This document shows, piece after piece, positions 1-7,801 of a stretch of DNA of 56,021 bases. Under the pieces are notes generated by a model. It was not told the origin of the DNA, ran no database searches, and saw only the letters and a list, made by a program, of their open reading frames with translations. Each line of letters opens with the position of its first letter. The first letter of the stretch is position 1. Source of the stretch: Alphaproteobacteria bacterium (lineage in GTDB: Bacteria > Pseudomonadota > Alphaproteobacteria > Sphingomonadales > Sphingomonadaceae); NCBI GenBank assembly GCA_030430365.1, contig JAUIFP010000007.1, forward strand, positions 1 through 56,021, given 5' to 3'. The position numbers and the translations under genes are program-made.

Positions 1-195
1 ATCCTGCTGGCGGACCGGGTCGTGATGATGACCAATGGGCCGCATGCCACCATCGGCAAGATATTGAATGTGGATCTGCCGCGGCCGCGCGACCGCAAGG
101 CTCTGCTCGAAGATCCGAGATTCTATTCCTATCGGCAGGAAGTGCTGCATTTCCTTGCCGAATACGATCATGGACCGGTGGCAAAGGCCGCCTGA
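1..195 (+). CDS. Nitrate/nitrite/cyanate ABC transporter ATP-binding protein, C-terminal end (partial)
   Basis: The frame is open from base 1 and encodes the last 64 residues of a protein ending in TGA. The fragment begins with ILLADRVVMMTNGPHATIG, which matches the region after the Walker B and H-loop in NrtD/CynD/SsuB-type ABC ATPases (established family pattern). These subunits drive nitrate, nitrite, cyanate or sulfonate import from the cytoplasmic face of the inner membrane. Nitrate or cyanate is the likely substrate here because nitrite transport, cyanase and nitrate/nitrite reductase genes follow on the same strand. The nucleotide-binding motifs and the permease and binding-protein genes lie upstream of the window, so substrate specificity is inferred from context only. 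Confidence 0.8.
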   Translation: MLLADRVVMMTNGPHATIGKILNVDLPRPRDRKALLEDPRFYSYRQEVLHFLAEYDHGPVAKAA

Positions 196-317
196 CCGCC
201 TTGGGGGAGGCCGGAACGGCAAGGGCGCCGCTTCCGTGAACATACTGACATAGCCGGTTCTTACCGGCGGCTGGCGGGCAACGACGCTCGCCTCTCGAAC
301 CAGTTCTGAAGAACGGG

Positions 318-338
318 CAGGGCGCTGCGCGCGCCCTG
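318..338. other. GC-rich intercistronic hairpin
   Basis: An 8-bp perfect stem (318-325 with 331-338) with a 5-base loop sits just before the Shine-Dalgarno sequence of the porin gene. No T-run follows, so it is not a classical terminator. It may be an mRNA stability or processing stem, or a partial attenuator, between the transporter and porin genes. It is read directly from the sequence; its function is inferred. Confidence 0.35.
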
Positions 339-355
339 AACAGGGAGGTGTATCT

Positions 356-1567
356 ATGCGTATGAAATTTCTCGTTTTGGCCGCGGCTTCGGGACTTGCC
401 TGCACAAGCCCGGCAATGGCGAAGGCCGGCGATCCGGTTGCCGTCAGCGACAATGCCACATTCGATCCGATGCTGGCCGTGCGGCTGCGCTATGAAAGCG
501 TGAGCCAGGACAACCCCGTGCAAGACGCAGATGCCGTCACTGCCCGCATCCGCTTCGGCGGAGAGTTCAAGACCGGCGGGCTCGCGCTGCTGGCAGAAGG
601 CGAAGGCACACTGGCGCTGGTGGACGACTATTTCGACACGATCGACCACAAGGTTGGCTATTCAACCGTTGCGGACCCCGAGAATATCGAACTCAACCGG
701 TTGCAGCTCGCCTACAAGAAAGACGGCTCCGGCCTCACGGTCGGGCGCCAGCGCATCATTCTCGATAATGCGCGGTTCGTCGGCAATGTCGGCTGGCGGC
801 AGAACGAACAGACCTTCGATGCCATTCGCGGCGAAGCGAAGGTCGGGCCTCTCAAGCTCGATGCCACCTATGCGATTTCCCAGCGCACGATCTTCGGCAC
901 GGACAGCCCGAACGAATATTTCGACGGCGATCTGGTGCTGCTCAATGTCGGGGCGGACCTTAAGGCCGTCAAGCTTTCGGCCTTCGCCTATCTGATCGAT
1001 TACGACACGCGGCTCGCCTTTTCGAGCAAGACCTTCGGTGCCTCGGCATCGGGTTCCTTGCCGGTCGGCCCGGGCATTTCGATCAACGCTGCGGCCAGCT
1101 TTGCGGTCCAGTCCGACATGGGCGGCAATCCCACGCCATATGATGCGGAATACTACAATATCGAAGCGGGCGTCAGCGTCGCGGGCTTCAGCCTGAAGGG
1201 TGGCTATGAAGAACTTGGCAGCGATGGCGGAGTAGCTTCCTTCCAGACGCCGCTGGCCACTCTGCACGCCTTCAATGGCTGGGCAGATGTGTTCCTGACC
1301 ACACCGCCGGAAGGTCTGCGCGATTACTACGTGTCGGCCGGATACAGCCTGTCCGCGATCCCCGGCCTGCCCGCGCTCAAGCTGGGCGCGACCTATCACA
1401 AGTTCGAGGCCGATATCGGCGGCGCGGACTTCGGAGAGGAATTCGACATTTCGCTGGGCACCAAGATCGGGCCGGTCGCCCTGCTGGCGAAATATGCCGC
1501 CTACAACGCCGATACCGTGGGCGTCGATACCGACAAATTCTGGCTCCAAGCCGAATTCAGCTTTTGA
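356..1567 (+). CDS. Outer-membrane channel/porin-like beta-barrel protein (alginate-export-like)
   Basis: A 403-residue protein. Residues 1-22 form a signal peptide ending PAMA/K. The mature part alternates short amphipathic strands with Gly/Asp-rich turns and ends in an aromatic residue (WLQAEFSF), the usual C-terminal signature of outer-membrane beta-barrels. The overall pattern (RLRYESVSQ, RIRFGGEF, LAEGEGTL, VGRQRIILDNARFVGNVGWRQNEQT) resembles alginate-export-type porins, which are general outer-membrane channels. The ATG is preceded by GGGAGG at good spacing. It lies between the ABC ATPase and the nitrite transporter on the same strand, so it may be the outer-membrane pore for nitrate, nitrite or cyanate. 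That role is inference; the family fold is fairly clear. Confidence 0.75.
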   Translation: MRMKFLVLAAASGLACTSPAMAKAGDPVAVSDNATFDPMLAVRLRYESVSQDNPVQDADAVTARIRFGGEFKTGGLALLAEGEGTLALVDDYFDTIDHKVGYSTVADPENIELNRLQLAYKKDGSGLTVGRQRIILDNARFVGNVGWRQNEQTFDAIRGEAKVGPLKLDATYAISQRTIFGTDSPNEYFDGDLVLLNVGADLKAVKLSAFAYLIDYDTRLAFSSKTFGASASGSLPVGPGISINAAASFAVQSDMGGNPTPYDAEYYNIEAGVSVAGFSLKGGYEELGSDGGVASFQTPLATLHAFNGWADVFLTTPPEGLRDYYVSAGYSLSAIPGLPALKLGATYHKFEADIGGADFGEEFDISLGTKIGPVALLAKYAAYNADTVGVDTDKFWLQAEFSF

Positions 1568-1582
1568 TGAAGGGGAATCTCA

Positions 1583-2413
1583 ATGTCCTATCTCGCACCA
1601 AGTGAATTTGTAACGAAGCTGGTCGATGCCGGGGAATCCAAAATCCTCATGTCGACCAAGGATACGCTGATCCGCGCCTATATGGCGGGCGCGACGCTGG
1701 CGCTGGCTGCGGCCTTCGCCGTTACCATCAACGTCCAGACTGGGCAGCCCCTGGCGGGTGCCGTGCTGTTTCCGGTGGGCTTCTGCCTGCTTTACCTGCT
1801 CGGCTACGATCTGCTGACCGGCGTGTTCGTGCTCTGCCCCCTGGCGGTGTGGGATAAGCGGCCAGGCTGTACCTGGAACGGTGTCTTGCGCAATTGGGGC
1901 CTGGTTTTCGTCGGCAACTTCGCCGGCGCGCTGACCACTGCCGTGATGATGGCGATCTACTGGACCTATGGCTTTGCGGGTGAGCTCAATCCCGTTGGCG
2001 CGACCATGGCCGTGATCGGGGAGAACCGCACGGTGGGTTATGCCGAATACGGTGCCGCCGGGTGGCTGACGATCTTCGTGCGCGCCATGCTGTGCAACTG
2101 GATGGTGTCGACAGGTGTCGTTGGCGCGCAGGTTTCCACCACCGTCACCGGTAAGGTCGTGGCTATGTGGATGCCGATCATGCTGTTCTTCTACATGGTC
2201 TTCGAGCATTCGATCGTGAACATGTTCCTGTTCCCGACCGGCCTGATGCTGGGCGGCAACTTCACGATCGCCGACTATCTGCTGTGGAACGAAATCCCGG
2301 TTGTGCTGGGCAATCTGGTGGGCGGCCTGACCTTCACCGGCCTGATGCTCTACAGCACACATTACAAGACTTCGACGAGCCGCAAGGCCGCCGAACTCAA
2401 GGTCGCAGCCTGA
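1583..2413 (+). CDS. Formate/nitrite transporter family protein, probable nitrite channel
   Basis: A 276-residue polytopic inner-membrane protein with about six hydrophobic segments and the FNT-family architecture (FocA/NirC). Landmarks are the early AYMAGATLALAAAFAV helix, LLGYDLLTGVFVLCPLA, NWGLVFVGNFAGAL and a late MFLFPTGLMLGG segment before the last helices. FNT proteins form pentameric channels for small monovalent anions such as nitrite or formate. The start ATG follows AAGGGGAA, 13 bp after the porin stop, so the two are co-transcribed. The position upstream of nirBD supports nitrite import or export during nitrate assimilation (inference). Nothing is broken and the length is normal for the family. 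Confidence 0.85.
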   Translation: MSYLAPSEFVTKLVDAGESKILMSTKDTLIRAYMAGATLALAAAFAVTINVQTGQPLAGAVLFPVGFCLLYLLGYDLLTGVFVLCPLAVWDKRPGCTWNGVLRNWGLVFVGNFAGALTTAVMMAIYWTYGFAGELNPVGATMAVIGENRTVGYAEYGAAGWLTIFVRAMLCNWMVSTGVVGAQVSTTVTGKVVAMWMPIMLFFYMVFEHSIVNMFLFPTGLMLGGNFTIADYLLWNEIPVVLGNLVGGLTFTGLMLYSTHYKTSTSRKAAELKVAA

Positions 2414-2448
2414 GGCCTCGCGCAGGTCTCGATGCGAAGGGAGGGGGC

Positions 2449-4266
2449 GTGACGGACGTGCTCCCTCCCAATGCGCCAACCGCCATGCAGAGCCGGCTTT
2501 CCATTTCGCTCGGCCAGTATTCCACTGCTGGCGCCAAGGCGGAGAACCAGGACTTTTACGGCGTCCTTCGTCCGGAGGGCGCCGATCTGGCTGCCAAGGG
2601 CATTGCCGTGTGCATTGCCGACGGGATCAGCACCAGCGATCAGGGTGCCGCCGCGGCGGAGACGGCAGTGAAGAGCTTCCTGACCGATTATTTCTGCACC
2701 TCGCCCGCATGGTCCACGCGCAGCTCCGGGGAACGCGTCATCGCAGCGGTGAACAGCTGGATGTTTGCGCAGAACCGGCGGGCAAAGGGCATTCCGGAAT
2801 CCGAAGGCGAACGCGAACAGGGCCTGATCTGCACGTTCACGGCTTTGGTGCTCAAAGGGCGCCACGCGCATATATTCCATGTCGGCGATGCCCGGGTCCT
2901 GCACCTGTCGGGAAGCGAGGCGCAGGTGCTGACCGAGGCGCACCGCGTCTATCTGGGCGGCGGACAGAGCTATCTGGGCCGCGCGATCGGCGTGAACCAC
3001 CTTGTCGAAGTGGATTACCGGCAAGTGCCTGCCGCGCCGGGCGACATCTTCGTTCTGACCACCGACGGCGTGCATGAATTCGTCTCCGACGATGCAATCC
3101 GCGAACTGGTTGCAGACGGTCAGACTCTGGACGGGGCCGCATGGTCGATCGTCGAGGCGGCCCTTGCGGCCGGGAGCGACGACAATCTGACGGCACAGGT
3201 CGTCCGCGTCGATCAGTTGGCCGATGGCGCTCTGGACGACCTCATCGGGCACGAAACACTTCTTCCTCCGGCACCCCTGCTGGAAGCGGGGCAGGATTTC
3301 GAAGGCTACCGGATCATCGAGACCATCCATGCTGGAAGCCGCAGCCATGTCTACCGCGCGCGAGAGACGGAAAGCGGCCGGTTTGTGGCGCTCAAGGTTC
3401 TCTCAACGGAAATGGCCCAGGATCCGGTCGCGCAGACCTCCCTCATGCTCGAGGAATGGACCATGCGGCGCCTCGACCATCCGGGCCTGCTTTCGGCACC
3501 GCCGCCTGCACATGCGCGCAGGCATGCCTTTTCGGTAAGCGATCTGGTCGAAGGAGAAAGCCTCCACAGCTGGATGCTCGATCATCCAATGCCCGATCTG
3601 GCGGCGGTGCGGGATACGATCAGGCAGCTCGCCAGCGCGCTGCATGCGCTGCATCGGCGCGAAATGATCCATCGCGATCTGCGCCCGCACAATGTGCTGA
3701 TCGATGGGGAGGGGCGGCTCAAGATCATCGATTTCGGCTCGGTGCAGGTTGCCGGGCTGGACGAACTCGTCCCGCAGGCGCTCGATTCCGCCTTTGCCGG
3801 AACGATGCAATATTCCGCACCGGAACTTTATCTCGGCTATCCGGCGACCCCGCGAAGCGATCTCTATTCGCTGGGCGTGATCGCCTATCAGATGCTGACG
3901 GGCCAATTGCCTTACGGCCCCCGCGTGGCCACTGCGACCAGCCGGGCCGCGCAGCGCAAGCTCGTCTATACCCCGGTCACGCAGCACAATCCGGATGTTC
4001 CGGACTGGATGGATGCCGCGATTGCCAAGGCCGTCGCGGTCGATCCGGCCCGCCGATACGGGGAACTGTCCGAATTCGTCGTCGATCTGGCCAAGCCGAA
4101 CCAGTCGCTCGCCTCGCCGCAGCCCGTGCCGCTGCTTCAGCGCGGATCGGTCCGCACGTGGCAATTGATTGCCGCGGCTCTGGCGGCAGCGCTCGCCCTC
4201 TCTCTTCTCACCCGGCCTTCCGAGGCCGAAAATCCACCCCCGGCTCAGCAGGAGTTACAGCCATGA
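2449..4266 (+). CDS. Bifunctional PP2C-type phosphatase / serine-threonine protein kinase with C-terminal membrane anchor
   Basis: A 605-residue fusion starting at GTG with a strong GGGAGGGGG upstream. The reading frame stays open further upstream, but that stretch is the wrong frame of the transporter gene. Residues 15-255 form a PP2C domain with metal-binding aspartates at ENQD35, IAD58G, TTD206G and SD244D. Residues 286-548 form a protein kinase: glycine loop region, VALK316, catalytic HRD410LRPHN and D428FG, followed by an APE-like SAPEL. A single membrane segment (about 571-588) lies at the C terminus, leaving a tail of about 17 residues. The same kind of gene (PA1782) lies between the nitrate transporter gene and nirB in Pseudomonas aeruginosa, so it is a recurring member of assimilatory nitrate clusters. 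Its target is unknown. The stop overlaps the cyanase start. Confidence 0.9.
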   Translation: MTDVLPPNAPTAMQSRLSISLGQYSTAGAKAENQDFYGVLRPEGADLAAKGIAVCIADGISTSDQGAAAAETAVKSFLTDYFCTSPAWSTRSSGERVIAAVNSWMFAQNRRAKGIPESEGEREQGLICTFTALVLKGRHAHIFHVGDARVLHLSGSEAQVLTEAHRVYLGGGQSYLGRAIGVNHLVEVDYRQVPAAPGDIFVLTTDGVHEFVSDDAIRELVADGQTLDGAAWSIVEAALAAGSDDNLTAQVVRVDQLADGALDDLIGHETLLPPAPLLEAGQDFEGYRIIETIHAGSRSHVYRARETESGRFVALKVLSTEMAQDPVAQTSLMLEEWTMRRLDHPGLLSAPPPAHARRHAFSVSDLVEGESLHSWMLDHPMPDLAAVRDTIRQLASALHALHRREMIHRDLRPHNVLIDGEGRLKIIDFGSVQVAGLDELVPQALDSAFAGTMQYSAPELYLGYPATPRSDLYSLGVIAYQMLTGQLPYGPRVATATSRAAQRKLVYTPVTQHNPDVPDWMDAAIAKAVAVDPARRYGELSEFVVDLAKPNQSLASPQPVPLLQRGSVRTWQLIAAALAAALALSLLTRPSEAENPPPAQQELQP

Positions 4267-4706
4267 TGACAAAAGCAGACGTTACCGAAATGATCCGCTC
4301 GGCGAAGCGGGAGAAGCAGATCGGATGGTCCCAAGTTGCAGAGGCTGCCGGTTTGAGCGAGGTCTTCACCACTTCCGCCTGCCTTGGCATGAACAGCCTT
4401 CTGCCGGACGCCGCCAAGAAGGTCGTGGAGCTTCTCGAGCTTCCGGCTGAGGCTGCCGTGGTGCTGTCCGAATTTCCGACCAAGGATTTTCCGCGCGTCG
4501 TGCCGACCGATCCGTGCATCTATCGCTGGTACGAGATTACCGGCGTCTTCGGGGAAGCCTTCAAGGAACTGGTTCAGGAAAAGGCTGGCGACGGAATCAT
4601 GAGCGCGATCGATTTCGACATGGAAATCGATGTGGTTCCTAATCCGAAAGGCGACCGGATACAGGTGACCATGTCGGGCAAGTTCCTGCCCTATAAGAGC
4701 TGGTAG
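4263..4706 (+). CDS. cynS: Cyanate hydratase (cyanase)
   Basis: A 147-residue protein matching cyanase along its full length (E. coli CynS is 156). It has an N-terminal helix-turn-helix-like domain (residues 1-80) and the C-terminal catalytic domain PCIYRWYEITGVFGEAFKELV...GDGIMSAIDFDM. The catalytic triad of the family is present as Arg88, Glu91 and Ser114. The enzyme converts cyanate plus bicarbonate to ammonia and CO2. The ATG overlaps the kinase stop (ATGA); an in-frame ATG three bases on is equally possible. The location within the nitrate cluster suggests that the upstream ABC transporter may also carry cyanate. Confidence 0.95.
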   Translation: MMTKADVTEMIRSAKREKQIGWSQVAEAAGLSEVFTTSACLGMNSLLPDAAKKVVELLELPAEAAVVLSEFPTKDFPRVVPTDPCIYRWYEITGVFGEAFKELVQEKAGDGIMSAIDFDMEIDVVPNPKGDRIQVTMSGKFLPYKSW

Positions 4707-4801
4707 CCGCTTTTCCGGATTCGGCCATGCATGTTGCAATGCAAAAAGGCCTTGCCGTGCATCGGCCGAATCTGGTATCTGACTTCGCAACGGAATCGTG
4801 C

Positions 4802-4817
4802 CGTCCATAGGCGGACG
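4802..4817 (+). promoter_or_regulatory. Candidate ANTAR-type RNA hairpin in the nirB leader
   Basis: A perfect 5-bp stem CGTCC/GGACG closes a six-base loop ATAGGC, with A at loop position 1 and G at position 4. This is the hallmark of RNA hairpins bound by ANTAR antiterminators such as NasR and NasT. ANTAR targets normally have two such hairpins. A possible partner, with loop AAAGGC(C) closed by GCAA/TTGC, lies at 4741-4755, but it needs a seven-base loop or a bulge, so the first hairpin is uncertain. A strong terminator follows 45 bases downstream, before nirB. Confidence 0.5.
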
Positions 4818-4861
4818 AAACAGCACATTCCGGCAAACATTCATCATAGCGTGGCAATGGC

Positions 4862-4904
4862 GCCGCCTGGTTTGGTCCTAGGGACCCGACTTGGCGGCTT
4901 TTTT
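4862..4904 (+). terminator. Intrinsic terminator/attenuator in the nirB leader
   Basis: A 6-bp outer stem GCCGCC (4862-4867) pairs with GGCGGC (4893-4898). Inside it a 5-bp stem GGTCC/GGACC (4874-4878 with 4882-4886) has a 3-base loop. A run of six T follows at once (4899-4904). It lies after the cyanase gene and 40 bases before the nirB start codon. It could simply end the upstream operon, but its place after an ANTAR-like hairpin fits regulated attenuation of nirBD-nas transcription. Confidence 0.75.
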
Positions 4905-4944
4905 GCGTGCGTTTTCGCCCCATGCGGGCTGGAGGAAAAGACAA

Positions 4945-7443
4945 GTGAACGCACCTGTTAGCTTCGACCAGGAGAAAGCCAGGGAGACTGGGCGAGAGCG
5001 GCTCGTCGTGATCGGCAACGGGATGGCCGGCTGCCGCGCGGTGGAGGAACTGCTGGAGCGGGATCCGGATCGCTATAGCGTGACGATTTTCGGCGCCGAA
5101 CCGCGCGTCAATTACAACCGGATCATGCTTTCCCCCGTTCTGGCGGGCGAAAAGACCTTTGAAGAAATCGTGATCAACGGCCAGGATTGGTATGACGACA
5201 ATGCGATCACCCTGGTTTCGGGGGATCCGGTCGAGCATGTGGACTGCGCTAACAAGTCCGTCATTTCCGCATCGGGCCGGGTGGAACCCTATGACCGGTT
5301 GATCTTCGCGACCGGATCGGACCCGTTCATCATCCCGGTGCCTGGCAAGGATCTGCCGGGCGTGGTGACCTTCCGCGATCTGGACGATGTCGACCGGATG
5401 CTGGGCGCAGCCGAAAAAGGCGGCGATGCAGTGGTCATCGGCGGCGGGCTGCTCGGGCTGGAGGCTGCGCACGGCCTTTCGCTGCGCGGCATGAACGTCA
5501 CCGTCATTCACCTGATGCCCACGCTGATGGAGCGGCAGCTGGACGAAGCGGCGGGCTGGCTGCTGAAGGAAGAGCTGGAGCGGCGCGGGCAAACGATCCT
5601 CACCAGTGCCGATACGGAAGCGATCCTGGAGAAGGACGGCCATGTTGCCGGCGTGAAGCTGAAGGACGGGCGCGAGATTCCGGCGGACATCGTGGTGATG
5701 GCGGTCGGCATCCGCCCCAATGTCACTCTGGCCAAGACGGCCGGGATGGAGGTGGAACGCGGGATCGTGGTGGACGATCACATGGTCACCTCCGACCCGG
5801 CGGTGCTGGCCGTGGGCGAATGCGTGCAGCATCGCGGCGCCTGTTACGGGCTCGTCGCCCCGCTATGGGAAATGTGCCGCGCCTTGGCGGACGGGCTGAC
5901 CGATCGGCCGAGCGGCTATCAGGGCTCTGTTACGTCGACCAAGCTAAAGGTCTCCGGCATCGATCTGTTTTCGGCAGGCGATTTCTCCGGCTCTGACGGG
6001 AGCGAGGACATCGTGATGCGCGATGCCGCGCGCGGGGTCTACAAGCGCGTGGTCGTGCAAGACAGCAAGGTTATCGGCGCTGTTCTCTATGGCGATACCG
6101 CCGACGGGAACTGGTATTTCGATCTGCTGAAGAAGGGGGAGGACATCTCCGATATTCGCGAGGCGCTGATCTTCGGTCAGGCCTATGCGTCCGGGGGTGC
6201 GCTCGCGGACCCTAATGCCGCCGTTGCCGCCCTTTCGGACGATGCAGAGATCTGCGGCTGCAACGGCGTATCCAAGGGCAAAGTCGTGGCCTGCATCGAT
6301 GCGGGAGCGCACAGCGTGGATGCGGTGCGCTCCACCTGCAAGGCATCGGCTTCCTGCGGATCCTGCACCAATCTGGTCGAAAGCCTGCTGGCAATCACGC
6401 TCGGCGAAGACGTCGAAAGCGGGCCGAAAACGATGTGTAAGTGCACCAGCTTTACGCATAGCGATGTGCGCCGGCTGATCCTGGAGAAGGAGCTCAAGGA
6501 AATCCCGCAGGTGATGCAGGAACTGCACTGGACCACGCCCGATGGCTGTTCCAGCTGCCGCCCGGCGCTCAATTACTACCTGCTTTGTGCCTGGCCCGGC
6601 GAATATGTCGACGACCAGAAGAGCCGCTTCGTCAATGAACGGCTTCATGCGAACATCCAGAAGGATGGCACCTATTCGGTGGTTCCGCGCATGTGGGGCG
6701 GGCTGACCAATCCCAAGGAACTGCGCGCGATCGCCGACGCGGCGGAGAAATACCAGGCCCGCACGGTGAAAGTGACCGGGGGGCAGCGGATCGACCTGTT
6801 CGGGATCAGGAAGGAAGACCTTCCCGCCATCTGGGCCGATCTCAATGCCGCCGGGATGGTCTCCGGCCATGCCTATGGCAAGGCGCTGCGCACGGTGAAG
6901 ACCTGCGTCGGCAGCGAATGGTGCCGCTTCGGCACCCAGGATTCCACCGGCCTTGGCGTCAAGATCGAACGGATGACCTGGGGCAGCTGGATGCCGCACA
7001 AGTTCAAGATCGCCGTGTCGGGCTGCCCGCGCAATTGCGCCGAAGCCACGATCAAGGATTTCGGCGTCGTCTGTGTCGATAGCGGTTACGAACTGCATGT
7101 CGGCGGCAATGGCGGGATCAAGGTCCGCGCGACCGACCTGCTGTGCAAGGTGGAGACGGAAGAAGAGGCACTGACGACATGTGCCGCCTTCATCCAGCTC
7201 TACCGGGAGGAGGCGCATTATCTGGAGCGCACGGCGCCATGGATCGAGCGTGTGGGGCTGGACTACGTCAAGTCGCGCATGTTCGACGAAGCGGACGCGG
7301 TTGCCAAGTTCGCGGCGCGATTCCGCATTTCCCAGAAATATTCGCAGATCGATCCCTGGGCCCAGCGTGCGGGCGGAGACCGGAAGGATCTCCACACGCA
7401 TCTTGGCGAGGTCCGGCCGTTGCAGATGGAGGATGCGCTATGA
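4945..7443 (+). CDS. nirB: Assimilatory nitrite reductase, large subunit
   Basis: An 832-residue NAD(P)H-nitrite reductase large subunit, close to E. coli NirB (847). Order: N-terminal FAD/NAD-binding pyridine nucleotide-disulfide oxidoreductase half (GNGMAGCRAVEEL; second dinucleotide motif GGGLLGLEAAHGL), BFD-like [2Fe-2S] cysteines (CGCNGVSKG...CKASASCGSC and CSSCRPALNY), then the siroheme/[4Fe-4S] half with CVGSEWC and SGCPRNC. It reduces nitrite to ammonia in the cytoplasm. GTG 4945 is chosen because GGAGG lies 9 bases upstream; the frame opens earlier, at 4891, but that part overlaps the terminator. The ATGA overlap with nirD shows coupling. The leader suggests control by antitermination. 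Confidence 0.95.
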   Translation: MNAPVSFDQEKARETGRERLVVIGNGMAGCRAVEELLERDPDRYSVTIFGAEPRVNYNRIMLSPVLAGEKTFEEIVINGQDWYDDNAITLVSGDPVEHVDCANKSVISASGRVEPYDRLIFATGSDPFIIPVPGKDLPGVVTFRDLDDVDRMLGAAEKGGDAVVIGGGLLGLEAAHGLSLRGMNVTVIHLMPTLMERQLDEAAGWLLKEELERRGQTILTSADTEAILEKDGHVAGVKLKDGREIPADIVVMAVGIRPNVTLAKTAGMEVERGIVVDDHMVTSDPAVLAVGECVQHRGACYGLVAPLWEMCRALADGLTDRPSGYQGSVTSTKLKVSGIDLFSAGDFSGSDGSEDIVMRDAARGVYKRVVVQDSKVIGAVLYGDTADGNWYFDLLKKGEDISDIREALIFGQAYASGGALADPNAAVAALSDDAEICGCNGVSKGKVVACIDAGAHSVDAVRSTCKASASCGSCTNLVESLLAITLGEDVESGPKTMCKCTSFTHSDVRRLILEKELKEIPQVMQELHWTTPDGCSSCRPALNYYLLCAWPGEYVDDQKSRFVNERLHANIQKDGTYSVVPRMWGGLTNPKELRAIADAAEKYQARTVKVTGGQRIDLFGIRKEDLPAIWADLNAAGMVSGHAYGKALRTVKTCVGSEWCRFGTQDSTGLGVKIERMTWGSWMPHKFKIAVSGCPRNCAEATIKDFGVVCVDSGYELHVGGNGGIKVRATDLLCKVETEEEALTTCAAFIQLYREEAHYLERTAPWIERVGLDYVKSRMFDEADAVAKFAARFRISQKYSQIDPWAQRAGGDRKDLHTHLGEVRPLQMEDAL

Positions 7444-7793
7444 TCGGCAATTGGCTGGATATCGGCCCGGTGAACCAGATCGAACCGGGCATGGCGCGGA
7501 CGCTGCCCGTGGAAGGCGGGGAGGAGATAGCCGTGTTCCACACCATGACCGGCGATTTCTATGCGCTGGTCAACAAATGCCCGCACAAGCAGGGGCCGCT
7601 CAGCCAGGGCATCGTCCATGGCGCAGTGGTCGCCTGTCCGCTGCATAACTGGAACATCTCGCTCAAGACCGGCGAGGCGCTGGGCGGGGATGAAGGCTGC
7701 GTGCCGACGATCCCGCTCAAGGTCGATGCGGGGCGGATCTATCTTCTTCGCTCCGCCGTGCTCGGCGAAAAGCCGAAGCCTGAAGCGGCCTGA
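7440..7793 (+). CDS. nirD: Nitrite reductase small subunit, Rieske type
   Basis: A 117-residue Rieske-fold protein starting at the ATG that overlaps the nirB stop. The [2Fe-2S] ligands of the Rieske motif are complete (CPHKQG at about residues 46-51 and CPLHNW at about 64-69), unlike E. coli NirD, which has lost them. It partners NirB in the soluble nitrite reductase. It is immediately followed, 8 bases later, by the nitrate reductase gene. The length is normal for cluster-binding NirD proteins. Confidence 0.93.
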   Translation: MIGNWLDIGPVNQIEPGMARTLPVEGGEEIAVFHTMTGDFYALVNKCPHKQGPLSQGIVHGAVVACPLHNWNISLKTGEALGGDEGCVPTIPLKVDAGRIYLLRSAVLGEKPKPEAA

Positions 7794-7801
7794 CGGCAGC
7801 G

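Noticed and set aside
2167-2448. Upstream extension of the phosphatase-kinase frame into the nitrite transporter gene
   Set aside because: The GTG at 2449 has a strong ribosome-binding site, and the extension overlaps the transporter gene in another frame with no domain content.
3141-4262. Apparent N-terminal extension of cyanase (frame open for about 370 codons upstream)
   Set aside because: The upstream part is the out-of-frame reading of the kinase gene. Cyanase aligns from ATG 4263 with normal length, so there is no fusion.
4768-4787. Possible sigma-54 (NtrC-type) promoter before nirB (TGGTAT...TTCGCA)
   Set aside because: The GG-to-GC spacing is 11 instead of 10 and the -12 box lacks TTGC, so it does not fit the strict consensus.
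4780-4797. Stem with loop GCAACG as the first ANTAR hairpin
   Set aside because: The stem needs a bulge and the loop lacks A1 and G4, so it does not match ANTAR target rules.
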